Positions 53,873-63,096 of a DNA stretch of 64,000 bases are shown here, in pieces. The position numbers and the translations under genes were made by a program. Every line of letters begins with the position of its first letter. The stretch's first letter is position 1. This DNA is from Lysinibacillus sp. OF-1 (GTDB lineage: Bacteria > Bacillota > Bacilli > Bacillales_A > Planococcaceae), in contig NZ_CP102798.1 in NCBI RefSeq assembly GCF_028356935.1, forward strand, positions 3,472,001 to 3,536,000. The letters are read 5' to 3'. A model generated the notes under the pieces. It was not told the DNA's origin. It searched no databases and saw nothing but the letters and a program-made list of their open reading frames with translations.

Positions 53873-56800
53873 TTATTCAAACATAGTAATTAAATCTTCT
53901 TCTGTAATGTAACTTTCACGCGGCTTACTTCCTCTTGCCTCCGAAACAAAGCCATGTGATTCTAACATATCAATTAAACGAGCAGCACGATTATAGCCAA
54001 TATGATATTTTCGTTGAATCAATGAGGTTGAGGCGCCACCTTGCTCATAGACAAATCGGCAAACATCTTCAAACAGATCATCCTGTTCTGCGGACACCTC
54101 TGTTTTCTTCAATAACTCCTCTTGATCGAAAATATAATCAGGCTCTCCCTGCTCACGAACATGCTCAATAATGGCTTCAATTTCATCATCTGTCACAAAT
54201 GTTCCCTGTAGTCGCACTGGCGCTGACATACCATTACCTAAATATAGCATATCCCCTCGCCCAAGTAATCTTTCTGCTCCCTGCCCATCTAAAATGGTAC
54301 GAGAATCAATTTGTGAGGAAACAGCAAAGGCAATACGTGTAGGGATATTTGATTTGATTAACCCTGTAATAACATCCACAGAAGGTCTTTGCGTCGCAAC
54401 AATTAAATGAATACCACAAGCACGTGCCTTTTGAGCAATTCGACAAATGGCCTCCTCTACATCAGCCGGAGACATCATCATTAAATCAGCTAACTCATCA
54501 ATGACAATTAAAATATAGGGTAGCTTCAAGCTATGCTCATTATTTTTATCTGCTATTGCATTATAACGTGTAATATCACGTGCACCTGCATGAGCAAATA
54601 GCTGATAGCGACGCTCCATTTCCTCCACTGCCCATTTCAGTGCAGCCGTTGCTGCCTTCACATCTGTAATAACAGGGCTAACTAAATGCGGTATATGGTT
54701 AAATGGTGCAAGCTCTACCATTTTAGGGTCGATCAGCATGAGTTTTAACTCATGTGGTGCAGCTTTATATAATAAACTAACCAAAATAGAATTAATACAA
54801 ACAGATTTACCCGAACCCGTTGCACCAGCAATTAAGCCATGAGGCATTTTTCGCAAATCTAATGTAACAGGCTTTCCTGTTAAATCAAGACCTAACGCTG
54901 CCTCTAATGGAGAATCCGATTCAAGGAAAGAGGCACTATTTGTCACCTCTGACAAGCGAACAGCACGAGATACGCGGTTTGGAATCTCAATACCTATTGA
55001 ACTTTTTCCAGGGATTGGTGCCTGAATACGAATATCTTTTGCTGCTAAGGCCAGTTTTAAATCATCGGCTAAGTTTCGGATTTTACTAACCTTTGTACCA
55101 TGGCTCACCGTTATTTCGAATTGCGTAACAGCTGGCCCCTGCATAATCGATTCAATTTGAGCGGAAACCTGGAAATAAGAAAGTGCCTCGACCAATGTAT
55201 CTCCCTGTTGTTCCATCCAATCCGTATCCTGTGTTTTCTCCTCTGGTGGCTCTAAATACTCATCTGTAGGCTTTTGATAGACATGAACTGGCTTTGCAGG
55301 TTTTTCAGCTTCCTGTGCTTCCACTTCAAATACTGGTGGTTCCTCTTGCTTGTCAACAGACTGTACAGGACCATACGCTACAATTTCTGAAATTTCATCA
55401 GTGTTGGTAGTTAGTTCTGGTTCTGGTTCTAGCTCTAAATCTGGTTCTAGTTCTGATTCTAGCTCTGACTCTAAACCTCGTTCTAGTTCTGATTCTAGCT
55501 CTGACTCTAAACCTCGTTCTAGTTCTGATTCTAGCTCTGACTCTAAACCTCGTTCTAGTTCTGATTCTAGCTCTGGCTCAGTAGTAGCTGAAATTTCATC
55601 ATTAGCGGCTTTTTCAATTTCTGTTCTTTCTTGCGTTAATACACCAGACATTGTTGTCACAGGTGTCATTGTAATGACTGCTACATTGTCTTCAGAGCTA
55701 TGTGGAGTAGTAGCATTTCGCGTATCGTCCTTGGCATATTGATGGGATGCTAACTCATCTTGCAATGGCATATGCTCTGTCATTGACTCAACAAGATCCT
55801 CTTCTGTTAGCGAATCAGCTGGTTGGGGACGATCTATTATTACAACGCTGTCTAGAGAACATGATTCTTCCTCTTCATAGGCAACCGCCACATCCACTGG
55901 TTCGTTTTCCATTGCTTTCTGAGTACTTTCTACATGAAGAGGCTGTGCCTTTTTCATTTGCTGTTGGATTCTCCATTTTTCTTTATCCGTTTTTAACATG
56001 AGGACATTAAAAGGAATACGACTTGTTTCTTCCTTCTGCACCGTATCAACAGATTGGTCGTCAACAAGTAATGGGTCATCCTTCGATGGCTGTACAACTG
56101 TTACCTCTCCGATATGAATCGTGGAATTTTCGATTTGTACTTGCTCTACTATCATTTCTTTCACGTGAATTTCAGATTGATCGGCAGAAAGTTGTTGAAC
56201 TGTTTGGTCTTGCAGAACAGCTTCCTTCACTTGATCTTCAAAGGCCATGGCAAATGATGTTGTTTGAGGTATAGCCATATTAGATAACATACTCTCCTGC
56301 TCACCATTAGCCTCTACCGATACATCATCATCAAAATGAATAGGCTCATTTGCTAAAGGTAGCTCATCAGGTTCAATGATTTCATGCTGCTCTACTTCAA
56401 CCATTTGACCTATGCTAGCCGGCTCTTTTTCTTCTAGTATATTTTCATTAGCCTCATTTGTTGTCGTTTCTTTTATAGAGTTCGTAACCGTCACCATTTC
56501 GGTATCATGTACCGAGGTTTCTTGCTCCTCGTATTCTTCTTTTCTTTTATCTAATAATTCTTTGATGGGACTTGGTTTTGCAAATCCATAGACGGGTGAA
56601 GGTACATCTGTTGGCACAAAGCGTTTACGATTCTCAGGTAAAATGCTTTCAACTTTTTGTTCCTTCCACTGCTTTTTCTCTTTCGAAACAGATGCTGGTG
56701 CAGACGCAGACTTAACATTGACTGTCTCATGTTGTGCATCCCGAAACACTAAGCTTGCTCGTGAACGATATTGCTGTTCTACAGGCTGACTTTTCATCGT

Positions 56801-57169
56801 TGTTTTTCGACCAGTGCGTTTTGAACGATTTGCTAATAAATCACGAATCCCTGAAACCTCCACATCATAAACACTGGAGTCAACAATATGGTGGTTTAAA
56901 TGCTTCGGTAAAGATAAATCACCAATCTGTCCATAATCATCATTACCCATTTGATCAAACATTTCTTTTTGTGGTGTGTAGGATGTCCCGCTTTCATCAT
57001 CGTCAATCAATGGAAAACGGAAAGTCTTCTGCTTAGCCATCGGTACTTCATTTTGCGTATGTAGTTGCTCGGTCTGCTCTTCTTCGTAGCCATCATAATA
57101 TTCTTCATACTCGTAATATTCATCTTCTTTATTTATAAATTTACTAATTTGTTTTTTAAACCAGTTCAC
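53873..57169 (-). CDS. sftA: Soluble septal DNA translocase SftA (FtsK/SpoIIIE family)
   Basis: A 1098-residue DNA translocase without N-terminal TM helices, the mark of SftA (YtpT) as opposed to SpoIIIE. It helps clear and align chromosome ends at the septum. The acidic, Tyr-rich N-terminus (17-35) is followed by a very long Glu-rich linker (about 120-640), then the FtsK alpha/beta motor (Walker A AGATGSGKSVCINSIL near 780-795; LIVIDELADLMM) and the C-terminal gamma winged helix (about 1030-1098). A perfect 36-bp repeat lies in the linker. The start is a GTG with a weak ribosome site. The linker makes it longer than the B. subtilis protein (952 residues). Confidence 0.93.
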   Translation of the reverse strand: MNWFKKQISKFINKEDEYYEYEEYYDGYEEEQTEQLHTQNEVPMAKQKTFRFPLIDDDESGTSYTPQKEMFDQMGNDDYGQIGDLSLPKHLNHHIVDSSVYDVEVSGIRDLLANRSKRTGRKTTMKSQPVEQQYRSRASLVFRDAQHETVNVKSASAPASVSKEKKQWKEQKVESILPENRKRFVPTDVPSPVYGFAKPSPIKELLDKRKEEYEEQETSVHDTEMVTVTNSIKETTTNEANENILEEKEPASIGQMVEVEQHEIIEPDELPLANEPIHFDDDVSVEANGEQESMLSNMAIPQTTSFAMAFEDQVKEAVLQDQTVQQLSADQSEIHVKEMIVEQVQIENSTIHIGEVTVVQPSKDDPLLVDDQSVDTVQKEETSRIPFNVLMLKTDKEKWRIQQQMKKAQPLHVESTQKAMENEPVDVAVAYEEEESCSLDSVVIIDRPQPADSLTEEDLVESMTEHMPLQDELASHQYAKDDTRNATTPHSSEDNVAVITMTPVTTMSGVLTQERTEIEKAANDEISATTEPELESELERGLESELESELERGLESELESELERGLESELESELEPDLELEPEPELTTNTDEISEIVAYGPVQSVDKQEEPPVFEVEAQEAEKPAKPVHVYQKPTDEYLEPPEEKTQDTDWMEQQGDTLVEALSYFQVSAQIESIMQGPAVTQFEITVSHGTKVSKIRNLADDLKLALAAKDIRIQAPIPGKSSIGIEIPNRVSRAVRLSEVTNSASFLESDSPLEAALGLDLTGKPVTLDLRKMPHGLIAGATGSGKSVCINSILVSLLYKAAPHELKLMLIDPKMVELAPFNHIPHLVSPVITDVKAATAALKWAVEEMERRYQLFAHAGARDITRYNAIADKNNEHSLKLPYILIVIDELADLMMMSPADVEEAICRIAQKARACGIHLIVATQRPSVDVITGLIKSNIPTRIAFAVSSQIDSRTILDGQGAERLLGRGDMLYLGNGMSAPVRLQGTFVTDDEIEAIIEHVREQGEPDYIFDQEELLKKTEVSAEQDDLFEDVCRFVYEQGGASTSLIQRKYHIGYNRAARLIDMLESHGFVSEARGSKPRESYITEEDLITMFE
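55445..55575 (-). repeat. Perfect 36-bp in-frame tandem repeat in sftA
   Basis: Three identical 36-bp copies (55445-55480, 55481-55516, 55517-55552) and about 22 bp of a fourth. They encode GLESELESELER at about residues 532-575. Perfect identity suggests recent expansion and a length that varies between strains. Confidence 0.95.
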
Positions 57170-57303
57170 TTCGTTTCACTCATTTCTCTTACACTTCATT
57201 TATAGCATTGGCTTGATTCATATAATTAATAGCTCAATGTCTATATCAAAAAGCATACCATAAAAACGCTCTTGAAACTTGCATTTAGAGGCTCATTCTA
57301 AAC

Positions 57304-57347
57304 AAAAAAATCGTTACGCTACTAGCATATTAGTAACATAACGATTT
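57304..57347 (-). terminator. Terminator of ytpQ-ytpR
   Basis: AAATCGTTA pairs with TAACGATTT, with inner AGTA/TACT pairing. The minus-strand tail is TTTTTTT. Confidence 0.82.
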
Positions 57348-57430
57348 AGGGCATTTCACCTTGATACAAGGAATAATATCATGATAAAACATTTACATTT
57401 TAATAAATTCCTTTTCAAATAAAGGCATTT

Positions 57431-58045
57431 CTATTTAGTTGGTGTTTCAAAAGCACTACCAATAGTGGCATCTCCCGGTAATACTAAAATTCCTTTTTCA
57501 GAAGGAGCGTTAGGAATGGCTAATTCACGAGCTGAGCAAAGCATGCCGTAAGACTCAACACCACGTAAATTTCCTGCTTTAATGAGCATACCTGAAGGCA
57601 TTACTGCACCAATTTTTGCAACAACTACCTTCTGACCTGCTTCTACATTAGGAGCACCACAAACAATTTGCAATGTCTCATCGCCTACATTTACGGAACA
57701 GATACTTAATTTATCAGCGTTCGGATGCTTGTCCTTTGTTTCCACATAACCCACCACAAATTTTGGAGAAAAGTCAACATCAAGGTTGATTGTAGCTCCA
57801 TTTTTCTCGATGGCTGCAGTTAGTTGTGCTACTAGTTCTGGTGTCACTTCCACTAAGCCTCTTGCATCTGTTTGGATGTAGCTGCTTGCATTAAATAAAT
57901 TAAACGCCTTTATTTCTCCTGTTTGTGCTTCTTTTAAAATAGCGATATCTCCAGCTCGTTCTACTACTGTTTTCACAATAGACTCAGTTGCTAATTGAAC
58001 TAGTAAGACATCTCCTACATGCTCTTTGTTGTAAAATACGTTCAT
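57431..58045 (-). CDS. ytpR: YtpR-family tRNA-binding (EMAP/OB-fold) protein
   Basis: A 204-residue protein with an N-terminal YtpR-specific domain (1-90) and a C-terminal tRNA-binding OB fold like that of PheT and Arc1p (about 92-200: VVGYVETKDKHPNADKLSICSVNVG, IVCGAPNVEAGQKVVVAKIGAVMPSGM, ESYGMLCSARELAI). Stand-alone YtpR has no confirmed task in Bacillus. Its ATG overlaps the ytpQ stop by four bases (ATGA), so the two are translationally coupled. A terminator follows. Confidence 0.93.
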   Translation of the reverse strand: MNVFYNKEHVGDVLLVQLATESIVKTVVERAGDIAILKEAQTGEIKAFNLFNASSYIQTDARGLVEVTPELVAQLTAAIEKNGATINLDVDFSPKFVVGYVETKDKHPNADKLSICSVNVGDETLQIVCGAPNVEAGQKVVVAKIGAVMPSGMLIKAGNLRGVESYGMLCSARELAIPNAPSEKGILVLPGDATIGSAFETPTK

Positions 58046-58866
58046 TGTTTTTCTTGCTCCTTTTTCACTCTGTTTTTGGCTAAAATAAAGATTGGTTCTA
58101 GTTCCCCATCTTCATAAATAAAAGATAATGATGTGATCGGTACTATACCGACAGTAAAGAAATGCATCGTCATCTGTGCTAATACATCATACCCTGTTTC
58201 ATTGCGAATATCACCTATAATTAACACATCTTGATGTGGCACAGACAATGTCATATCGCCTTCCACCAGTGCTCGCATGTCTGTCAAAAAACTCTCATTT
58301 AAAATACGGCTAGCATCGTAGCCATCATTCACATTGACAAAATAAAATAGATTACCTGCTACCTCATCTTTTTTATATGCGGTTGGTAATTGCTTTACTG
58401 AAAAGCGTGCCATTTCTCGAATTTGCTCTACCGTTAATTGTAATGCTTCTAGCATGGATTCATCAATAAAACGATAGGTTTTACCCAAATCGAGCGCATA
58501 AAAAATACGTGTCTCCGCTGTATGCTCAGTTGTAATAAACGCATGTCCTTCTTTAGATGCTTGGGGATAAGAAGTCGCACGTATAATAGGATAAATTTGT
58601 GTAGTCGTTTGAAAGCCTTGTTCTTTTTCTTGCTCCATCGCATTAAAAGTCTGCTCAATCGTATAGACAACTTCCTCAATCGCTGCCTCTTGCTTATCAT
58701 TGTATTTTGCTAAGATACCAGGTAATGAGAGCTCCATTCCTTTGTCAATCGTCTTATGATTCAATCGTAATTTATCATGCTTTTTATCAAAATGAAATTC
58801 GTATTTCTCTTCATTCAATCGTTTTTTTAATAGCTCTATCAGTTGTTCTGATTTCAATTGCTTCAT
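58042..58866 (-). CDS. ytpQ: DUF1444 / UPF0354 protein YtpQ
   Basis: A 274-residue soluble protein of the YtpQ (DUF1444) family, unknown function. Recognised by the opening lysine-rich region, the FYFVNVNDGYDASRILNE segment (about 165-182) and the C-terminal PTSLSFIYEDGELEPIFILAKNR-like end (shorter motif EPIFILAKN). I start it at ATG 58866 with AGGATG 8 nt upstream; the GTG at 58875 is too close to that site. It overlaps ytpR by four bases. In B. subtilis the thioredoxin-like ytpP precedes it; here a lipoprotein gene does. Confidence 0.9.
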   Translation of the reverse strand: MKQLKSEQLIELLKKRLNEEKYEFHFDKKHDKLRLNHKTIDKGMELSLPGILAKYNDKQEAAIEEVVYTIEQTFNAMEQEKEQGFQTTTQIYPIIRATSYPQASKEGHAFITTEHTAETRIFYALDLGKTYRFIDESMLEALQLTVEQIREMARFSVKQLPTAYKKDEVAGNLFYFVNVNDGYDASRILNESFLTDMRALVEGDMTLSVPHQDVLIIGDIRNETGYDVLAQMTMHFFTVGIVPITSLSFIYEDGELEPIFILAKNRVKKEQEKQ

Positions 58867-58885
58867 TTCTCTCACATCCTGACTT

Positions 58886-58921
58886 CAAAATGAAACGGCT
58901 CACATGTTTGTGAACCGTCTG
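58886..58921 (-). terminator. Terminator of the lipoprotein gene
   Basis: ACGGTTCAC / GTGAGCCGT (one G-U) with a 6-nt loop, then TTTCATTTT on the minus strand. Confidence 0.7.
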
Positions 58922-58936
58922 TTCAATCCAATCTAT

Positions 58937-59455
58937 TTACTTCATTTTAACCGAATGTACAATTTTCGTCATCTCACGCAAATTAGTTTCAATATGTTTG
59001 GTCTGAGAAATCGTTGTCATTTTCACGCCGCCGCTACTAACAATGAGCTCCATCTCATTTTTATCTTCCGTCTTTAGAACCGCAGTGAAGCCAAAACGAC
59101 CATTCTTGTCATAAGTTAACTCTTCGATAATTTTGTCCGCTTCATTTTCTTTTAAAAGATTATAATAAAGTTTACTGTCTTGTGCTTCTTCATCATTAAT
59201 AAAAAGAATATAGCTTTCTTTTCCTTTTGAAATCACAATATTATAAGCATCTGAACTGTCTTCAACTTTAAAGTTTGAAGGTAAGTATAATTTGATATCT
59301 CCAATTTTCTCCGTATGTTCTTCTGGCTCTTCAGCAAAAACCGTCTCCGTTAATTGGAGCCCATTCGCAATTTGGTCATCAATCGATTGATTACAGCCAG
59401 AAAGGACCAGAAGTAAAAGCATCAGGCCGATAGTTTTTAGCCAGGTAAACGACAT
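58937..59455 (-). CDS. Lipoprotein of unknown function
   Basis: A 172-residue protein with a classical lipoprotein signal: Lys7, a hydrophobic core (residues 9-18) and the lipobox VLSGC with Cys21. The mature part is mostly beta with an acidic start (VFAEEPEEHTEKIGDIKLYLPSNFKVEDSS, split motifs IKLYLPSNF and YILFIND). It should be anchored outside the membrane. AAGGAAGAGGAAC precedes the ATG. It lies upstream of ytpQ-ytpR, with a terminator between. I do not recognise a family. Confidence 0.8.
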   Translation of the reverse strand: MSFTWLKTIGLMLLLLVLSGCNQSIDDQIANGLQLTETVFAEEPEEHTEKIGDIKLYLPSNFKVEDSSDAYNIVISKGKESYILFINDEEAQDSKLYYNLLKENEADKIIEELTYDKNGRFGFTAVLKTEDKNEMELIVSSGGVKMTTISQTKHIETNLREMTKIVHSVKMK

Positions 59456-59549
59456 GTTCCTCTTCCTTTCTCTGCTAACTTTTTTCTATTTTAAAAAAAT
59501 TATTCATCAGATGCAACCTAACTGCATGCTGAATACTAATTCTATTTAA

Positions 59550-60071
59550 CTATTTTTGTGAAAATGTGAACAAATATTGACCAACCAATAGTGATACAAT
59601 ATGCTCAAACATCATCTGTCGACTCACCAAACCTTGCGTAAAAATACCTACAGCACCTGCACCTTGACGAATATCTCGACGTTTTGTGTATTGCTCCATA
59701 ATAGGGCCAAGTTCTCCACCACCTCTTATTTCCTGGGCAATTTCTTTTGGTAATATAATTTGTGCACCAGCAGCTGTGAAAATTGTTCCATCAGAAACTG
59801 TTAATGCACCCCAATTACAAACATACATTTCATCATCTATTTCAGTTACGCCACCCTCTAAGCCAAATGCGAATTGTGCACCTGTTGTGTTCATGGCGTT
59901 TTTTGCACGATTAATCGCCCCTAGTCTCGTTTCTTCATTACTTATTGGTTGATCTGACACTTCAGAAGCAGCTTTCACATGCGTAAAGATGGCATCTTCA
60001 AAATATTGTCGAGCAATTACTTCAACTGCCTCTGTCTTCGCTTTATTCATTGTCCCAATGGCTATATTCAT
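59550..60071 (-). CDS. DUF84 / YjjX-type inosine-xanthosine triphosphatase
   Basis: A 173-residue house-cleaning NTPase that would hydrolyse ITP and XTP to protect nucleic acids. It opens MNIAIGTMNKAKTEAVEVI, has VSDQPISNEETRLGAINRAKNA (about 39-60) and the FAFGLEGGVTEIDDEMYVCNWGAL segment (about 68-91), and KRRDIRQGAGAVGIFT, all typical of the family. AGTGGGGATTAG precedes the ATG. It sits directly downstream of ytoP with its terminator between. Intact by length. Confidence 0.9.
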   Translation of the reverse strand: MNIAIGTMNKAKTEAVEVIARQYFEDAIFTHVKAASEVSDQPISNEETRLGAINRAKNAMNTTGAQFAFGLEGGVTEIDDEMYVCNWGALTVSDGTIFTAAGAQIILPKEIAQEIRGGGELGPIMEQYTKRRDIRQGAGAVGIFTQGLVSRQMMFEHIVSLLVGQYLFTFSQK

Positions 60072-60095
60072 CTAATCCCCACTTTCTTTCCATAG

Positions 60096-60120
60096 AAAAA
60101 GATGCCTCTAAAAGGCATCT
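60096..60120 (-). terminator. Terminator of ytoP
   Basis: AGATGCCT / AGGCATCT with a 4-5 nt loop, then TTTTTC on the minus strand. Confidence 0.85.
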
Positions 60121-60130
60121 TGTTAACTTC

Positions 60131-61207
60131 TTATACATTAGCGCGAATTGTCTCTAATGTCGAACGATCTGCTTTTTTCACTAATTCAACAATTAATGCC
60201 TTGGCAGCTGCGTAATCATCAATATGAATAATGGACGCTGACGTGTGAATATAGCGTGAGCAAACACCAATAACAGCGCTTGGAACACCATCATTTGCTG
60301 TATGTACTCGCCCTGCGTCAGTTCCTCCCTGAGATACAAAGTACTGGTAAGGAATATGATTTGATTCGGCAGTATCTAAAATAAATTCTCGCATACCACG
60401 ATGTGTGACCATTGTGCGGTCTAAAATACGAAGTAATGTACCTTTGCCAAGCTGTCCAAATTGATTTTTTTCTCCCGACGTATCGTTGGCAGGAGAAGCA
60501 TCTAATGCGAAGAATAAATCTGGTTTAATCATATTTGCTGATACTTGAGCACCACGTAAACCTACTTCCTCCATAACATTTGCGCCTGAATATAAATGCG
60601 ATCCTAGTTTTTCATTTTGTACTTCTTTCATTAACTCAATCGCTAGACCACAGCCATAACGGTTATCCCAAGCCTTAGCCATAATTTTTTTCGGATTGGC
60701 CATTGGTGTAAATGGACAAATAGGAATGATAGATTGTCCTGGTCGAACACCCATACCCATTGCATCTTCTTTGTTGTCAGCGCCAACATCGATAAGCATA
60801 TTTTTTATATCCATCGGCTTAGCACGTTCCGCATCTGTTAATAAATGCGGTGGAATAGATGAAACAACGCCAGGTATTGCGCCATTTTTTGTATAAACTT
60901 CTACACGCTGTGCAAGCATAACCTGGTTCCACCAGCCACCTAATGTTTGGAAACGGATCATGCCATTATCTGTAATAGAAGTAACCATAAATGCTACTTC
61001 ATCCATATGTCCAGCAACCAACACTTTCGGCGCGTCAGCAACCTCACTGCGCTTGACACCAAAGATGCCCCCTAAATTATCTTGAACGATTTCATCCGAG
61101 TATTTTTCTAACTCAGAACGCATGAACGCACGTACAGCATGTTCATTCCCCGGAGCGCCTGGTAGTTCTGTTAATGTTTTAAATAATTGTAATGTTTCCT
61201 CATTCAT
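60131..61207 (-). CDS. ytoP: M42-family aminopeptidase YtoP
   Basis: A 358-residue cytosolic metallo-aminopeptidase of the tetrahedral (TET/FrvX) M42 family, acting on short peptides. The metal and catalytic residues can be seen: [11 protein letters not shown] (His, Asp, about 66-76), [15 protein letters not shown] (bridging Asp, about 178), [11 protein letters not shown] (Glu pair, about 212), [11 protein letters not shown] (Asp, about 236) and SRYIHTSAS (His, about 318). GTGGGGAGAGAG precedes the ATG. It is divergent from ytzB, as in B. subtilis. Confidence 0.94.
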   Translation of the reverse strand: MNEETLQLFKTLTELPGAPGNEHAVRAFMRSELEKYSDEIVQDNLGGIFGVKRSEVADAPKVLVAGHMDEVAFMVTSITDNGMIRFQTLGGWWNQVMLAQRVEVYTKNGAIPGVVSSIPPHLLTDAERAKPMDIKNMLIDVGADNKEDAMGMGVRPGQSIIPICPFTPMANPKKIMAKAWDNRYGCGLAIELMKEVQNEKLGSHLYSGANVMEEVGLRGAQVSANMIKPDLFFALDASPANDTSGEKNQFGQLGKGTLLRILDRTMVTHRGMREFILDTAESNHIPYQYFVSQGGTDAGRVHTANDGVPSAVIGVCSRYIHTSASIIHIDDYAAAKALIVELVKKADRSTLETIRANV

Positions 61208-61372
61208 GATGACTCTCTCCCCACGAAGTAGAATATTCTTCCTTGCCTATTGTAACACATTTATTTCCGAATTCGAAATATTGATACATTTCCTAAAACT
61301 GTTAAAGTGTGAACGTGCATTCACTCCATAGGCTATGCTAAAATATAGGTATAGAAAAAGGAGGAAAGATGT

Positions 61373-61687
61373 ATGAAATTACGTGATTTTTTAATTGGTG
61401 TTGCAACTGGCTTAGCTGCCGCAGTCATTATTAAAGAAGCTAGTGAAAAAGTTTCTCCGTTCGTACCTGCAGGACAAGTACTTGAAAACATAAAAAGAGA
61501 GTTTAAAAAGGATGCACCGATTGACGGTTCTTGGATTTTTATGAAAACAGAAGATTTCACAAACGGTATTATGACTATCCCAGTATATCGCGGAGGAATC
61601 TCTCGTATGAATGAAGGGGAAATGCAGACTTTCGAGTTTGCTGCCGACGCACGCTCTGGTGTTGTCGTGGAACTAACAGAAGTTTAA
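61373..61687 (+). CDS. ytzB: YtzB: small PepSY-like protein
   Basis: A 104-residue protein. A hydrophobic N-terminus with a twin-glycine TM-like segment (residues 5-20, DFLIGVATGLAAAVII) leads into a PepSY-like domain (about 28-104). No lipobox. AAAAGGAGGAAAG precedes the ATG. An extended -10 TGCTAAAAT (61336-61344) lies about 30 bp upstream. It matches B. subtilis YtzB in length and in its position divergent from ytoP. Function unknown; PepSY domains often inhibit peptidases, so action on a neighbouring peptidase is conceivable (speculation). Confidence 0.85.
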   Translation: MKLRDFLIGVATGLAAAVIIKEASEKVSPFVPAGQVLENIKREFKKDAPIDGSWIFMKTEDFTNGIMTIPVYRGGISRMNEGEMQTFEFAADARSGVVVELTEV

Positions 61688-61701
61688 TCATGTATAGACA
61701 A

Positions 61702-61740
61702 TAAGAAGCCATCTCCAATGAATGAGATGGCTTCTTATTG
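61702..61740. terminator. Bidirectional terminator between ytzB and the ATP-grasp gene
   Basis: A perfect 16-bp stem AATAAGAAGCCATCTC / GAGATGGCTTCTTATT with an 8-nt loop, directly before the ATP-grasp stop codon. Confidence 0.88.
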
Positions 61741-62967
61741 TTATTCGGATAAACCTTTATTATTAAAGTACTTTTTATACTTACGATAATAATTCAAGTT
61801 ATTGAGCGTTAACTTCACCCAACGCTTCGTATTCATATCCTCATTAAAGTAAAGAGAGTTTGTATATTTGCCCTCACTAATTAATTTTTTTGCTTCTAGT
61901 TTAAGCTTTTCATTTGATGCATATTTGAATAATACGCCCTTAGGAATAATCATCCATAAATGTTTGTCCTGCACATATGTGACATCTTGCTCGATATTTA
62001 ACATATGGTCATCAGCGACATACTTCATTAAATTATGACCACTTGCTGTTACATAGTAGCTAGAGCGACCATTACGTAAATTAATTTCAAATAGCTTATA
62101 CTGCTTGTCTCGAATATCATATTTCATATCGAAATTTGCAAAGCCTGTATAACCGATATCCTCTAAGAAGAATCGTACTTGATCCATTAATTCTTTATCA
62201 TAGGTTGTAACGATGGCTGCATAACTTCCGATTCCTTCAGGAGAATGTTCTTCTAGAATAGGATTACCTAGACACATCAGCTTTACTTTTCCATCTTTCC
62301 CTACGTAAGCATTTAACACACGCATATAAGAATCATCACCAGGAATAAATTCTTGGATAATCATAGTATCCTGATATGTTGAGCTATAAATCGCTTTTAA
62401 TATGGCCGTTTTTTCCGCATCATCATGCGCAACAAATACTTTTTTCTTACCTGGGAATTTACATGCCCAATATTCTACAGAGTTTGAAGCTTTTAAAATA
62501 ATAGGGTAATCAAATGGTGGTGTAAAGTTTTCATAGTTATCGGCTGTCACCGTTGTTGTACCTGGATATTTAAAATTATATTGATCACACATTTTATAGA
62601 AGTTTTCTTTCAATAAAATTTCATCCATCAACGATTCATCGATGTACGGTACAGTAAAATGCTCTTGTAACGCTGGCTTATTTTTAATAATCAGCTTAGC
62701 ATAATCGTCTCCACATGCTAAAAGCAATAGTTTTTTATCAGCATATTTTTTTGCAACTTCTGCAAGTGCAGGTGCAAAAACATCTTGTTCATTTAAACGG
62801 TCTATTTCTTGAAATTGTAGGATATGGCTATCTTGAGTCGCTGTTAAATGAGAACGTCCTAAGACAAGTGGTTTAATACCATATGCTTCATAAAACGCGC
62901 GTGCCATACCATATGCATTCATATCTGATCCTAGTAAAACTGGTAAAAATGGTTGTTCAGTTGCCAT
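61741..62967 (-). CDS. ATP-grasp ligase, probable D-aspartate ligase of peptidoglycan cross-bridge synthesis
   Basis: A 408-residue ATP-grasp protein. An N-terminal domain (FLPVLLGSDMNAYGMARAFYEAYGI, about 6-30) precedes the ATP-grasp fold, with the lysine in PIILKASNSVEYWAC (about 155-169), MIIQEFIPGDDSYMRV (about 200-215) and the metal motif KLFEINLRNGRSSYY (about 293-307). The opening and central motifs resemble Enterococcus faecium Aslfm, which attaches D-Asp to the Lys of UDP-MurNAc-pentapeptide. Lysinibacillus walls are Lys-D-Asp (A4-alpha), so this role fits (inference from recall, not alignment). The ribosome site is weak (AGAGAG). Monocistronic. Confidence 0.75.
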   Translation of the reverse strand: MATEQPFLPVLLGSDMNAYGMARAFYEAYGIKPLVLGRSHLTATQDSHILQFQEIDRLNEQDVFAPALAEVAKKYADKKLLLLACGDDYAKLIIKNKPALQEHFTVPYIDESLMDEILLKENFYKMCDQYNFKYPGTTTVTADNYENFTPPFDYPIILKASNSVEYWACKFPGKKKVFVAHDDAEKTAILKAIYSSTYQDTMIIQEFIPGDDSYMRVLNAYVGKDGKVKLMCLGNPILEEHSPEGIGSYAAIVTTYDKELMDQVRFFLEDIGYTGFANFDMKYDIRDKQYKLFEINLRNGRSSYYVTASGHNLMKYVADDHMLNIEQDVTYVQDKHLWMIIPKGVLFKYASNEKLKLEAKKLISEGKYTNSLYFNEDMNTKRWVKLTLNNLNYYRKYKKYFNNKGLSE

Positions 62968-63041
62968 GTTTATTTCAACTCTCTTTTGTATTTTAGTATC
63001 GTGTTAAGTGTATCATATTTTCTATCCTGTTCACGAACAAA

Positions 63042-63081
63042 AAAGCGAGGTAATTGACATTTTATATGTCAATTACCTCGG
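63042..63081 (-). terminator. Terminator of ytnP
   Basis: A perfect 15-bp stem CGAGGTAATTGACAT / ATGTCAATTACCTCG with a 5-nt loop, then CTTTTTTG on the minus strand. Confidence 0.9.
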
Positions 63082-63096
63082 CCTTTGCTGGCGCTA

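Noticed and set aside
55350-55742. 130-codon open frame opposite sftA
   Set aside because: A Ser-rich antisense shadow created by the 36-bp repeat; no ribosome site and no homology recognised.
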